Position numbers and translations under genes: made by a program. Of a stretch of DNA of 64,000 bases, positions 48,659 to 61,315 are shown piece after piece. Under the pieces are notes generated by a model, which saw nothing but the letters and a program-made list of their open reading frames with translations, made no database searches and had not been told where the DNA came from. Each line of letters opens with the position of its first letter. The first letter of the stretch is position 1. Location of the stretch: positions 1,171,816 to 1,235,815 of the forward strand of contig NC_061785.1 in NCBI RefSeq assembly GCF_022458985.1. The letters are read 5' to 3'. Source of the stretch: Mugil cephalus. Its lineage: Eukaryota; Chordata; Actinopteri; Mugiliformes; Mugilidae.

Positions 48659-51600
48659 CTCCAGCTGCTCCTCAACTCCCTGGGACTCTGAGAAGGAGCA
48701 TCCCTCCTCCTCCTCCTCCTCCTCCTCCTCCATCCAGACGATGTCCAGACGCAGCCTCCGCCTGGACGATGGCCTCCTGGACCGGAGTCTGCCGACCACC
48801 AGCGCCTCCTTCAGCGTAGGAGGAGGCAGCTGGAGGACCAGCAGGTCAGCAAAGCACTTACCTCCACGTCTCCTCCTTTACTCCTCTTCTTCTTCTTCTT
48901 TCTTCTTCTTCATCGCTGTGTCCTCGTCCTCCAGGTCCCTGATGTCTCGCCGGTCTCAGCATCACTCCGTCTCCTGCTCAGAGTCTCTCCTCCAGACGCC
49001 TCGTAAAGCAGCCGTCCAGTCCGGTGACGACGGCAGCGTCCACAGCGACGCCTCCCTCATCTCCTCCCTCCTGGACCAGTCCTCCATCCAGGAGACAACG
49101 CTGGTGGACACCTTGTGGGGTAAAAGACTCTGGGCGGCCATCTTTAAAATCCTTCCTTCCTTCCTTCCTTCCTTCCTTCCTTGTGTCCCTGGTTCTGGTC
49201 CAGTTGTAGGTAGAGGTCCATCAGAGACAGCAGCTGATACAATATTCTACTGACCACATGGTGGCGCTGCTGCTCACTATTTGACTTGTGATCAGATCCT
49301 AATCGATTCCTGAGAGAAGAGTTTTTGTTTGAACGCTGTTTTTCCTCCTCAGGTTTGGACCAAGACCTCGACCCCAAAGGTGAGTTCAGACTCCTCCTCA
49401 TTTACATGTTTTATCCACAAAACAATCACAATAAAATAGTTTTTATTACTTGTAAAAAGTTCAACTTCATACTTGTGTAATTAAATGTTTATACAGTTTA
49501 ATTAATTCTAGTTTTTAACCAGAAACAAACTGTACAAACAAAAACTTAAATCTGTCCTGATCAATACGATATTTTATTTATTTATATATTTGTACCTATC
49601 TTCCTTATAATAATAATAATAATAATATAACGTCAACCTCCTTTCATAAAAAAGAAAAATGGATGTGTCTTGTTTATATTTCCGTCTCTTATTCTGTGAC
49701 AAGATAAACTTTGTCTTATAACCAAAAACACATGATCATAATAAGTTCAGAGGCTCCAGGACCTTTGTTCATAATAATATCATTTTTAAATCTATTAAGG
49801 GTATTAAATAATTTAATTTCTGTTTCTAAGTATTTCCATAAATGGACATAATGTATTTTTATATATTATAACAGGTTCTACATCATTTAGTTTTTGTTTT
49901 TTTTGAACATGCAGATGGAGCCAAATTATTCTTTACTTTACGTCGTAATTTATTTTAGAGACTCAGACTCAGGTTCGACCTGAATCCTCAGGGGAATGAA
50001 ACGTCTCTGATGACTACGTCTTTAACCACGTTTTCCTCCATGTGGTTGTGATTCTTCACGTTTTAAATAAGGCTGAAGCTCCGTTTGACGTCTGTGTTGC
50101 AGAAAGCACCGTCATCGAGGAGCAGAGTCGGACTCTGGTCGGTCCAGAAATCCACTGCAACAAACACTCGGTCCGTCCACGCAGAGTTTACTGCAAAGAC
50201 TGTGAACTGCACACGGACCAGAAGGAGCCCATCACCTCCTCCTCCTCCAAATACGCCTCCTCCTCCACCTCCTTGTCTCTGTCCAAGGACCCAGAGACGT
50301 CCATTTACTCCAGAGACCGGAGCCGCAAAGGTCGGACAGGTGAGGAGACGGATGATCACACGATGAGTTTACGTCTCCGATTGTTTGGACGTGATGTAGA
50401 GATGATTTTATATGTTCATGTAAAACATGAACCAAACGCGTCTGATACAGAGAAGCTTCGTCTCTGGGATCTTTATTTTTCCAGGCGTCTGATTCTCACG
50501 CTGCCTTGACTTTGTCCCACGTATGAGGACAACTTGTCCAGAATGACGTTGCTCCTTTACTGAGTAGATTTACATTCAGGGTCTTTAGAGGGCGGAGATG
50601 GATGGAAAACTATGAAAATTATCATCTTTTATGATTTATTTATTTACTTTTCCTCTTGTTCCACAAACAGATCTTCATCTGTTCGAAGCGTCTCTAAACT
50701 GACTCAGCTCACAGTTAATCTGAGATATTCGTACGTCGCTTTGCTCTAAGTGAAACCTTCAAATATTCAAATCCAACCCTGTCGGTGCTTTCGCTTTTTA
50801 TTTTCTGGATTGAACCAACCGGCTGACGTCTCTTCCTCCTCTCTGACTCTGGAGTCGTGTTTTGTATAAATTTCCATGTGTAAATCAGCTGCTGGTTCCT
50901 CGGGTTCCTCGGGTTCTACCCTCACGCTCCGTGTGGTTGGACTCTTCCAGATGTTCTGCAGCGGTGGCTGGACTCCTGCGCTCGGAGGCTGAGGAGAGCT
51001 GCAGCCTCCTCGGCCTCCGCTCTGGGTCACGCCTGGCAGGTGTGTCAGGGGTCAAAGGTCAACGTGGAGGCCGACGGGCGCCACGGAGGTACACGCCCCC
51101 AAAGCACCAGGGGGCGGAGCCAAGCACTTCTCTGCTTCTGTCACACACTGGTGTTAAAGTCTGGAGCCAGTTTAGAATGAGTCAGAATTATTCCAGTTTA
51201 TTTACAGTTTATTACAGTTTATTTACAATTTGTTACCGTTTATTTGTTGGACACATCAGTGACTATAAAGTCTTTCAGAGGACAAGAGGACAACTAGAGC
51301 CTCCTCTATGGAGACTAACAGGGTTTATACAGAGTCTTAGTCTAAAATTTGATGATCACAAAAGTCTAAAATCTGCATGTTTTTCACTTTAGGTCTTAAA
51401 CTACATTTCGTCTTAAATCCTTCCGTCCATTTATCACCTCTTCGTCTTCGGTCCGTCCCCCTCTGGTCCCGGCTTTATGGTTCTGTTCCTCATTAGTGGA
51501 ACGATCTCTGTGGTGTTTCCCTCCCAAACAAACAAAGGGCTCCACCTTTTCACTTTGGCTGTTTCCTTGGTGAAATGCAAATCCTGCGTCCGTGCAGCCG

Positions 51601-54600
51601 GTCGCTGCAGGTCCCGGTCTGAGAGGACGGTGGTGGAGGACATGGTGGTGGACGTCCCGTCTCTCAGGTCCTGGTGAGTTCTGACTCCTTGTTTCCTCCG
51701 TTTCAGTTCGGTCCGGTCGCTGTGGAGTCATGAGTCTGAAGGAGGCGCCGACCAACGGATCCCTGTGTGAGTCACAGCTTTGGTTCTATGTCCAACACTG
51801 GTTCATATTTAACACACAACGTCCTGAGTAGAAGATCCGGTCTTAAATGTCCTGGAGTCTGTCCCTTCTTTTTTCTGGTTCTTTTGGTTCTGGTTCGGGT
51901 TCTAGTTCGACTGGCTCTTCTTCTGGTTCTTATTCTCCTTATTGTGGTTCAAGTTCTTCTCCTTCTGGTTCTAGTTTTTTGGTTCGGATTCGGATCTGTT
52001 CGGATTCTCGGTCTTCTGGCCCTTGTTCTTGTTATTCTGGTTCTAGCTCTTCTCCTTCTGTCAGTGATGTTTCTTCCGTCAGGTTATGTGAGCAGCAGTG
52101 GACTGTTTCTTGCCGTCTAGCTCTCTGGAAGATCAGTCTCCAGGGAACGTTTCTCTTCGTCTAAACGTTGCAGCGTCAGTGTTTGTTGTCGTCTTGTTGG
52201 ACTCGTTTCTCCTCCTGGAACCTGGAGGATCATCCAGGAGACGCAGAGTCTCTGGATCGTAATGAATCCAGACGCAGCGTCGCCGGCAGACGACACATGT
52301 GGAAGTTCTTGAGTCATGTGATCGACTTCCAGACGTCACAGATCAAATAATTCAGATATTAAACGTTTAGATGACGACTGACTCTGAGTTAAAGACGCTG
52401 CTGCTTCCAACAGGTGACGACTGTAAAGAGAAGCAGCGCTGGGACACAGATCCTGTCTCTGCGTCCTCGTGGTCCTCGTTGTCTTCGTGGTCCTCGTTGT
52501 CCTCGTTGTCCTCCAGGTGTCTGGAGCTAATGTGGAGCGCTGCTGTTTTCACAGGTTAAAAACTAATGGGAGACTTTAACCTGGAGCTTTGACAGATAAA
52601 ACCTCCTCATTTTTTCGTTTTCTGTCTGTAATGAGTCGTCTCTACTTCTGCAGCCTCCAGCCTCTTTCAGCTGGTTCAGACTTCAGCGTCCGTCCTCTGG
52701 CCTCTCACCAGGACCGTGTCCTCGGTTTCCTGGAGCGCTGGACGCTCTGCAGGTTTAACGTCGCCGTCTGCTCTTAGTGTCGGAGCTTCTCTTTAACGTC
52801 TGGCTGCTTCTCTGGGCTCGAGTAGAAGTTCATGTCTATAGACGTCTTCATGTCTATTAGACGTCTTCATGTCTATTAGACGTCTTCATGTCTATTAGTG
52901 TCTTCATGTCCTGGGCTGCGGTTTCATGTCGAGATGCAGAAGGAGTCGATGTTTGAAATGAAGAAAAAACGAACCACATGTGTCAGTAATGTTGATCAGA
53001 TTATCAGTGTGTGTATAAATATAATATAACATAATTTTAATCTCTAGTTTTAATGAATCAGAGACCAGATCAGGACAGAAACTCGTTAAACGGTTTAGAA
53101 AGTGAAATATCTCTGATAGACCAGATTAAATCCGATCAGAATGAATCAACCTCCACTGGTAATTAGTTTAAACTGTTCAACACAGCTAATGTTCTAAGTT
53201 CTTACAGAAAACGAGACGTAATTAAAATAGAAACAATAACATAATGGAGGACACCAGGTGTATTAGACGTTCACATCGCTGCCACTTTAATGTCTCTAAA
53301 CCGTCGTCCTCGTGACAAACGTCTCTAGTAGCTGAGAAACAAACAGCTGCTGCCGTTGCTTTTATTAAAACCAGTCAGAGGATGAATAATTGTTGCAGTT
53401 GTGCAGACGGAGGTTTCGATATGTTCACTTTGTAAAGTCTCAGCGCTGCTCAGAGTCGGAGCTTCGGTCCTGATCTGCATCGACTCCCATTTATCACCAG
53501 AGGATGAAGGAGATTAAAACTATTTTTAAATGTAACCGTATTAATAATCTGATAAAACAGCTTTACTGACACATGTGGGTCGGTTTGAAACCACTGCTCA
53601 TGTTTCAGGTTTAACTCCTGTTTGTGTTTGTTGGGTCATATTCACAGGTTTAATGTCCAGTCTGCAGGTTTTCATTAGATCTGGAGTCACACGTTTAATA
53701 ACCTAGTGAAATGCAGTGAAGTGGTTGATGGAGGATTAGAAGCAACTGATTCAAGTTTAGTCCCAGAATCGTCCCAAGATGTTTAAGATGAATCTCGTAT
53801 TCTTGGTTCCTGATGGTGACGTTATTATTTGTATTTGTTTTCTGACTCTGATCCGTCTTTAAGAAACTTCTGAATCTGGTCTCAGCTTTGACCTGAAGCC
53901 TCTTGTTCATCTCAGATCTCAGTGATGATTTAACCGTTGTTTGTGTGTTCAGCTCAGAAAACAGCTGAGACCTTCATGCAGCTCTGGAGACGATGGCGTC
54001 ACACAACCAGCGACGTCCACCTGCATCGGTTCGTTCTTATTTTACATAAACTACCTTCTGTTTTCTGGACATAATCTTCTGTAATCTGTTGTGTTTGTGT
54101 TGTGTTTCTCTGCAGGTTTCCTCTCAGACTCCTCCTGGTTCTCCTCCCTCTGCTGCTCCTCCTCTTCAGTGCGTTCTCAGTGGTTTCATGCTGCTTTTTA
54201 AACGTTTTTAAGTCTTTGATTAGTGAATAATGAGGCAACACTGATGATTTCCCCATAAGAACCAGCTGTAATTTACATAAGTCTGTGTTAGTTCTTCGTC
54301 ATTACAGTCGTGGAAATAAGTTTCATTTATGAAATATTGCACAAAGAGTCACTTCAAGTGTAACAGTCACAGACAAAATCCTGAACAAACCCTCAATGAC
54401 GAACTAAAAGTGGTCGTTTCCATAGAAACACAGAAGAAAAGTTGAGTTCTGGGTCATTTTGGTTCCAGTGATCCACTAATTAAGGCCGTGCTTTTTATTC
54501 ATGTCCATATAAATATTCTATATTATTACAAAAAGAGACAAAGCTGTTTCAAACCAGGAAGCGAACGCAGGAAGTGACCGTTTATTTGTTGACTTTGATG

Positions 54601-55259
54601 CCGATAATGTTGAGAAGTGACGTATTGAAACTGTCAAAATTTAGTTTTGTCCATTTTTCTTGTAAACGATAAAATAAATAGATTTGTGTTTGTTTGTGTC
54701 TGATTAATGTAGACGCACCTGAAATATTTCATGATAACATCTGAGATTTATTAGTTTTCGGACGCCCTTAAAGCTGAGTCTCCTCCTCCTTCAGGCCTCC
54801 TCTGGTTCGGTCCAGCTGGTTTATTATCCGTCCTTCCAGGTGCCGGCGTCACCGAGCGGAGGACGAGCGTCTCCGACGTCCCGGGTCTGTCCTCCGTCCA
54901 CAGCCAGTCAACCAAGGAGGAGACAAAGGAGGTGCAGCGGCACGAGGAGTCGCTCCACAGTCGATCTCCTCCTGAAACCAGCACAGGAGACGAGGTCGAC
55001 GAGGTTGACGAGGTTGACGAGGTCAACGAGGTTAACGAGGTCGACGAGGTTAACGAGGTACTGGAGACTAACGAACAGATCTTTAATTTAATTAGTTAAA
55101 CTCATTAAAAACACAAGAATCAAACTAAAATCACTGTTTATTTTTTTAGGCTTTTATTAAAATAAAAAATAAAGGGTTTTATTTCTGGTCTCATTTAAAC
55201 TGAACTCATTTCATTCATTTGTTTTCTTCAAGGCTAAAAACTACAAACATGTCCGTCCT

Positions 55260-55290
<31 letters not shown>

Positions 55291-58200
55291 CAGGACAGCT
55301 CTGAGCGTCTCCTTCGTCTGGAGCAGAGTCTGAGGACGTTGTGGGAGCTCGTTGAGGACGGAGGACGCCGGGCGGAGCTGAGACACCAGGAGGTGATGCA
55401 GCTCTACACCGGCCTCCAGCAGCGTCGGTTGTCCTCCGGTCAGAGAGGGGACGAGGACGGGGACGGCTGGCTGAACGTCCTCCTGGACCAGCAGCTGTCC
55501 CAGCTTAGAGGACAACTGGACGAGGAGAGACGGCACAGGGACCAAGTGAGACACGGTCTTTACCCTGTAGGATGCTGGGAAGAAAGATACTGACTCATAC
55601 ATTTTATTGTATAAATAATATATATAATATAATGCTAAGCTAACAGCCACCAAGGCTGCATGCTACATGGCAATGCTAAGCTAACAGCCACCAAGGCTAC
55701 ATGCTACATATCAATGCTAAGATAACAACCACTAAAGCTACATGTCACACAGCAATGCTAAGCTAACAGCCACCAAGGCTACATGCGACACAGCAGTGCT
55801 AAGCTAACAGCCACCAAGGCTACATGCTACATATCAATGCTAAGATAACAGCCACCAAGGCTACATATCAATGCTAAGATAACAGCCACTAAAGCTACAT
55901 GCTACACAGCAATGCTAAGATAACAGCCACTAAAGCTACATGCTACACAGCAATGCTAAGCTAACAGCCACTAAAGCTACATGCTACATATCAATGCTAA
56001 GATAACAGCCACCAAGGCTACATGCTACACAGCAATGCTAAGATAACAGCCACTAAAGCTACATGCTACACAGCATTGCTAAGATAACAGCCACTAAAGC
56101 TACATGCTACACAGCAATGCTAAGCTAACAGCCACTAAAGCTACATGCTACATATCAATGCTAAGATAACAGCCACCAAGGCTACATGCTACATAGCAAT
56201 GCTAAACTCTCACTACCAGATGGCTGCACTCTGTCCCCTGTAGTACCACAGTTTGACCACTAGATGGACACTTTATGAAATTGATGCATAAGGAGTTTAA
56301 AGAAGCACAGAACATAATAAAAACAATAATCTTTTACTGTTATCGTCTTTTTTTGATCTGATTAAATGTGGAGACCTGATGAGTTACTCTGTGTGTTGTC
56401 TCCGTTAGCTGAGGCTAGCTGGTTAGCACTTAAACAATGGGATCATGAAAATGTTCAGAATCAGAGGTTTAATCGTATGAAACAAATAATAGAAACGGTG
56501 CCAGCTCCTCTTTGTCTCTCGTCTTCAGGTCCGACAGGAGGACTTGTTGCAGCAGCAGAGTCAAACGTCTCGTCTGGACCAGATCGAGCTGCAGCTGCAG
56601 AAGCTCTCGTCTAAAACTCAGGTGAAACCGCGTCACGGTCACACATGAAGCCGCTAAAGTGTTTGTGGTTCGATCTCAGTGGTTTTTATTCCACAGGAGA
56701 TGAGCTCCGGTTCCACTTCAACACTTCCAGCTGCCGTCAGGTGACTTTCTTCCTCCTCTGCATCGTCAGGCTGCTCGTCTTTACTCCAACCCTCAACCCT
56801 GACCCTGTGTTTCGTTCCAGCGCTGGCGTGGACAGGCCGTCCCATGATGCTTTGCTGGCGGAGGTGGCTCGGTTGGAGGCGGCTCTGGAGGACGTCAGGG
56901 AGGACGTCCGGGGTTTGTCTCAGTGTCGGGACGACTGTCAACAACTCGCCAGGATCCAGCAGATGGTGAGAGACGCTGTGTTTACTGGTCGGGGTTAAAT
57001 TAACTCATTAACGGGGATTAATCTGATTAAATTAACTCGTTAATGAGGATTAATTTGATTAAATTAACTCGTTAACAAGGATTAATCTGATTAAATTAAC
57101 TCGTTACTGAGGATTAATCTGATTAAATTAACTCGTTAACGAGGATTAATCTGATTAAATTAACTCATTAACCGGGATTAATCTGATTAAATTAACTCGT
57201 TAACGGGGATTAATTTGATTAAATTAACTCGTTAACGGGGATTAATCTGATTAAATTAACTCTTTAACGGGGATTAATCTGATTAAATTAACTCGTTAAC
57301 GAGGATTAATCTGATTAAATTAACTCGTTAACGAGGATTAATCTGATTAAATTAACTCGTTAACGAGGATTAATCTGATTAAATTAACTCGTTAACGGGG
57401 ATTAATCTGATTAAACCTGCAGAATGACTTTTTATTTGTATAAATCAGATATTTCTGCGTCTTCCTCAGGTTTCAGGAGAAGTTTCCTCTCGGGTCCGGG
57501 AGGAGGTTCGGTCTCTGGTCTACGGGAACCAGCTTGCGGCGGGCGGAGGAGACGGCGTCCCCGTCCCGGAGTCTGTCCTTCAGTGGCTGTCCGAGCGCTA
57601 CGTCAGCGAGGACGGCCTGAAGGTGGCGCTGGCCTCTCTGGAGCTCCGCATCCTGCAGAACATCAGCCTGCAGCTGGAGCAGAGACGCAACCAGGAGACG
57701 GTCGGCGAGGACGTCCTGCTCCCCACCGAGGACACGGAGGACACGGAGGACACCAAGCACGCTGTGACCCGGGAGGTGAGGGACGGATTTACTGTGGAGT
57801 TCAGACTGGGACTAAAACCAAATTAAAATGTTAGACTTTTTAAGACTCTAAGGCCTTAAAGTCTAAAACCTGAGCATAAACTATGTTTAGTCTTTGTCCT
57901 CCGTCCCTTCCAGGACGTCCATGTGATGGTGTCCAACGCTCTGCGGCTGTTCTCTGAGGACCGGACCGGCCTGGCCGACTACGCTCTGGAGTCTGGAGGT
58001 CGGAACCAAACGCTCCCTGAGCTTATTCAATTATTAATGATTTATTTAATGATCAGATTAAAGTCTGATTTCACATTTTAGTGCTTTAAATTAGTGCAGG
58101 TTTTTCTTTCTGCTCATGTTTCACTAAGGTCTGTGTTTTATTAGCAGGTTTTGATATTTCAAATTCAAATCCCATAAGTTTTACACTGTGTGACCTAAAT

Positions 58201-61200
58201 AGTTTTTACCATTAAGGGACAAACGAGTCGTCTCCAAAAATGCCCTAAAAATAACACGTTAACACGTTTTTCTACTTTGTTTTAATCTTTGAATCCGCTT
58301 CAGTACGAATCACAAATACCAAACGTTTGGTTCTGACTTTTCTGCGTGTGTGTGTTTGCATGTGTGTAATTAAGGGTTTTTCAACTATATGTTTTATTCT
58401 GTTACTTGAATCAGTCTGAATGTGGAAAAAGCAGCAAATAGTTTTAATGGGTTTTAATGGGAGTGATCTTTAAAAATAACCCCCCAAGAAAAATCAACTT
58501 TGCATTTATATCACTAAAATTATTTCAATATTTGTTTGTTTTTTGGAACAAACACTGGAATGTAAAGAGTTAAAAGTTAAAACTTAAGCAAACGTTTGGT
58601 TTTTGATTCGTACTGAAGTGGATTAAAAGATTTATGTAAAAAATAGTTTTTGAAGAGGACGTCAGTTTTTTAATGTCTGATCTTCTCTGTCTGTTTTTAC
58701 TGTAATCAAATCTCTGAAAACCTCGTGGATGCGTGTTTTACTTTTGTTTGCTAGTGAATTGATTATTTATCCTCTTAAAGTGAATCTGGCTCCAAAATGC
58801 TACTGACTCACTACAGGAGGCAACGTTCACACAATTCAACCTTTTATTTATTCATCTCCAGGGAAAACAGTCACCAAAAACAATCCTATAATGACTTTTA
58901 TCAATGAAACCAGAAGAACATGACGTATTGGATCATGCAGCATTTACTCAAACACTGTGTCCAGAGCTGTGATTGGTTCATGAAGCACCAGCAGGATGTT
59001 ACAGGGTTAAAACGTTGACCCAGAGTCTGTGTGTGTCCGTCCTCGTCCTGCAGGGGGCAGCATCCTGAGCACCCGCTGCTCAGAAACGTACGAGACGAAG
59101 GCCGCCTTGCTCAGCCTGTTTGGACTTCCTCTCTGGTATTTCTCTCAGTCGCCCCGAGTGGTCATCCAGGTAACGCACCCGACACCAGACGTGGTTTCAC
59201 TGGTCACTTTATAGTGAAGGATGAGTTCCCTCTCTCCTGCTGCAGCCTGACGTCCACCCAGGAAACTGCTGGGCCTTCAGAGGCGCCACAGGTTTCCTGG
59301 TGATCCGGCTCTCGATGAGGATCCTGCCCAGCGCCTTCACCCTGGAGCACATCTCCAAAGCCCTGGCACCGAGCGGGACGCTCCGCAGCGCCCCCCGGGA
59401 CTTCAGCGTCTACGTGAGACACCCACACACACATGCTACAGAGCAATGCTAAGCTAACAGCCACCAAGGCTACAAGCTAAATAACAATGCTACGCTAACA
59501 GCCACCAAGGCTACATGCTACAGAGCAATGCTAAGCTAACAGCCACCAAGGCTACAAGCTAACAGCCACCAAGGCTACATGCTACAGAGCAATGCTAAGC
59601 TAACAGCCACCAAGGCTACATGCTACAGAGCAATGCTAAGCTAACAGCCACCAAGGCTACATGCTACAGAGCAATGCTAAGCTAACAGCCACCAAGGCTA
59701 CAAGCTAACAGCCACCAAGGCTACAAGCTACAGAGCAATGCTAAGCTAACAGCCACCAAGGCTACAAGCTACAGAGCAATGCTAAGCTAACAGCCACCAA
59801 GGCTACAAGCTAATAGCCACCAAGGCTACAAGCTACAGAGCAATGCCAAGCTAACAGTCACCAAGGCTACAAGCTAACAGCCACCAAGGCTACATGCTAC
59901 ATATCAGTGCTAACAGCCTCCAAGGCTACATGCTACAGAGCAATGCCAAGCTAACAGCCACCAAGGCTACAAGCTAACAGCCACCAAGGCTACATGCTAC
60001 ATATCAGTGCTAACAGCCACCAAGGCTACATGCTACATATCAGTGCTAAGCTAACAGCCATCAAGGCTACATGCTACATATCAGTGCTAAGCTAACAGCC
60101 TCCAAGGCTACAAGCTAACAGCCACTACAAGATGGCTGCACTCATTATCTGTAGTAGCACCGTTAGACCACTAGGTGGAGACTAAAGGTTCAGATTCTAT
60201 GAGTCCAGTCTCCATGTGGTTCATAGCTGATGTAGAATCATGAGATAATAGTTTATTATATAATAATTATTCTATAATTTATATCGACTGCATTTGTATT
60301 TGATGAAATACATGAAGTGAGAAGAAATTCTGACATGCTCTGTTAGCTGAGGCTAGCTGGTTAGCTCCAGCTATGTGACGCTTTTATATCAAATTCCCAC
60401 TGTTTACTGTTTTAGCTAAAATATGTAAATGAGTAACAAACTCGGGTTCATTTGTTGGAATGATTTTATTGTGATTTGTTTTCAGGGTCTGAAGGATGAG
60501 AACCAGGATAAAGGGAAACTTCTCGGCACTTACACCTACGATGAGGATGGAGATGCTCTGCAGACGTACGCCGTCACTGTGAGTCACAACGCTAACTTTA
60601 AATTCAGAAGGTTTAAAGGTCCAGTGTGTTTGGATTAGAGCCCTCTAGTGGCAAGACTGACATGAAAGGATTCATTTGGATTAATCTCTATTAATGTGTT
60701 GATTAAACACCTTCAACAGTTTCAGCTAAACATCTTGAAACAACTTGGAACAGAACAGTGGCTGCAGGAGTGGACACATATTAGCAGCAGCATTGGCAGC
60801 TTGTCTTTGTCTTGGTTTGTCTTGGTTTGTCTCCAGCTGTTAGCCGCATTAGCCCAAGTGCTAGCAGAATCCCCGCTAACGTTATGCTTGGCTTGGTTCA
60901 TGTGCTGTTTGAAGCTGGAAAGAAAACTCCTTCCTGCAGAGTGTGATGATACTTTATTGTCTCCACTGGTCCTCTTGGTTCTTTGTCCTCAAATGTCCCA
61001 TGGAGAGGACCAACGTGCTGTTTAGCGTCTTCCATCTTTATCACTACCGGATCAGCTGGTGCTAACGCTAACGCTACTTGGACAAACTGAGACACGTTCA
61101 CAGTCGTTCTGCTGCAGATGCTTCATTAATCACATTAATCTTGATGATGATTAATTAATAGCGGCTCTAGTTTACTTCTGTCATGGTTGTTTCCTCAGGA

Positions 61201-61315
61201 GCAGAACGATGAGTCCTTCCAGATCATTGAGGTCCAGGTTCTGTCTAACTGGGGTCACCAGGAATACACCTGCATCTACCGCTTCAGAGTCCACGGGACG
61301 CCGAGTCCTGACTGA
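48659..61315 (+). CDS. sun1: SUN domain-containing protein 1 (N-terminus incomplete)
   Basis: Inner nuclear membrane LINC-complex protein linking lamina to KASH proteins. Exons: 48659-48844, 48935-49119, 49353-49379, 50103-50339, 50951-51039, 51598-51673, 51707-51766, 52414-52554, 52654-52752, 53953-54028, 54116-54168, 54795-55057, 55294-55545, 56529-56621, 56697-56740, 56821-56965, 57470-57775, 57914-57998, 59054-59169, 59246-59413, 60486-60578, 61199-61315. All phases join; 943 codons from MSRRSLRLDDG (ATG 48741). The first exon is open upstream and resembles mammalian SUN1 before MSRRSLRL, so the true start is probably further left. Diagnostic parts: TLVDTLWGLDQDLD, YSRDRSRKG, CDDCKEK, a Leu-rich membrane segment (54116-54168), coiled coils (55294-57775) and the SUN domain (ALESGGGSILSTRCSETYET to CIYRFRVHGTPSPD). 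The CDDCK exon and N-terminus favour SUN1 over SUN2. Least certain: 51598-51673, 52654-52752, 53953-54028. Confidence 0.93.
49150..49183. repeat. TTCC microsatellite in SUN1
   Basis: About eight TTCC units in a SUN1 intron, the third TTCC/GGAA tract in the window. Confidence 0.95.
52838..52912. repeat. Short tandem repeat ATGTCTATTAGACGTCTTC
   Basis: About four tandem copies of a unit of about 19-20 bp that includes AGACGTCT, in a SUN1 intron. Confidence 0.9.
54980..55057 (+). repeat. Coding 9-bp repeat (DEV/NEV) at a SUN1 donor
   Basis: About eight units of GACGAGGTT / AACGAGGTC encode alternating DEV and NEV at the end of the exon 54795-55057. Each unit contains GAG-GT, so the exon end is ambiguous in 9-nt, in-frame steps. 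Confidence 0.85.
55262..55290. repeat. Poly-T tract at a SUN1 acceptor
   Basis: About 29 consecutive T residues directly before the CAG acceptor of the exon at 55294. Confidence 0.97.
55625..56430 (+). mobile_element. Composite dispersed element, SUN1 copy 1
   Basis: Starts with 41-bp family units (to about 56205), followed by an AGATGGCTGCACTCTGTCCC segment and the GTTAGCTGAGGCTAGCTGGT right-end motif. Same orientation as the HEATR1 copies although SUN1 is on the opposite strand. Confidence 0.7.
56997..57415. repeat. 32-bp minisatellite with perfect palindrome
   Basis: About 13 copies of a 32-bp unit; most contain the 12-bp palindrome CTCGTTAACGAG or a one-base variant plus GGATTAATCTGATTAA. 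It fills the SUN1 intron before the exon at 57470. Confidence 0.95.
58155..58700. mobile_element. MITE-like inverted-repeat element, copy 2
   Basis: The left arm (TTACCATTAAGGGACAAACG at about 58210) and the right arm (AAGTGGATTAAAAGATTTAT at about 58615) match the arms of the P4HA1 element at 4640-5445. The two arms are inverted relative to each other. It lies in the intron before the SUN-domain exon at 59054. Confidence 0.6.
59430..60385 (+). mobile_element. Composite dispersed element, SUN1 copy 2
   Basis: 41-bp family units with frequent internal deletions (to about 60125), then AGATGGCTGCACTCATTATC and the GTTAGCTGAGGCTAGCTGGT right-end motif. It lies between the SUN-domain exons at 59246 and 60486. 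Confidence 0.7.
60754..61172 (+). mobile_element. Dispersed repeat of about 430 bp, copy 2
   Basis: Nearly identical to 30312-30742 with a few short indels; it lies in the last SUN1 intron, ending about 26 nt before the final exon. Confidence 0.75.

Noticed and set aside
50767-51755. Minus-strand frames opposite SUN1 (87 and 119 residues)
   Set aside because: Shadows of SUN1 exons and introns; no homology.
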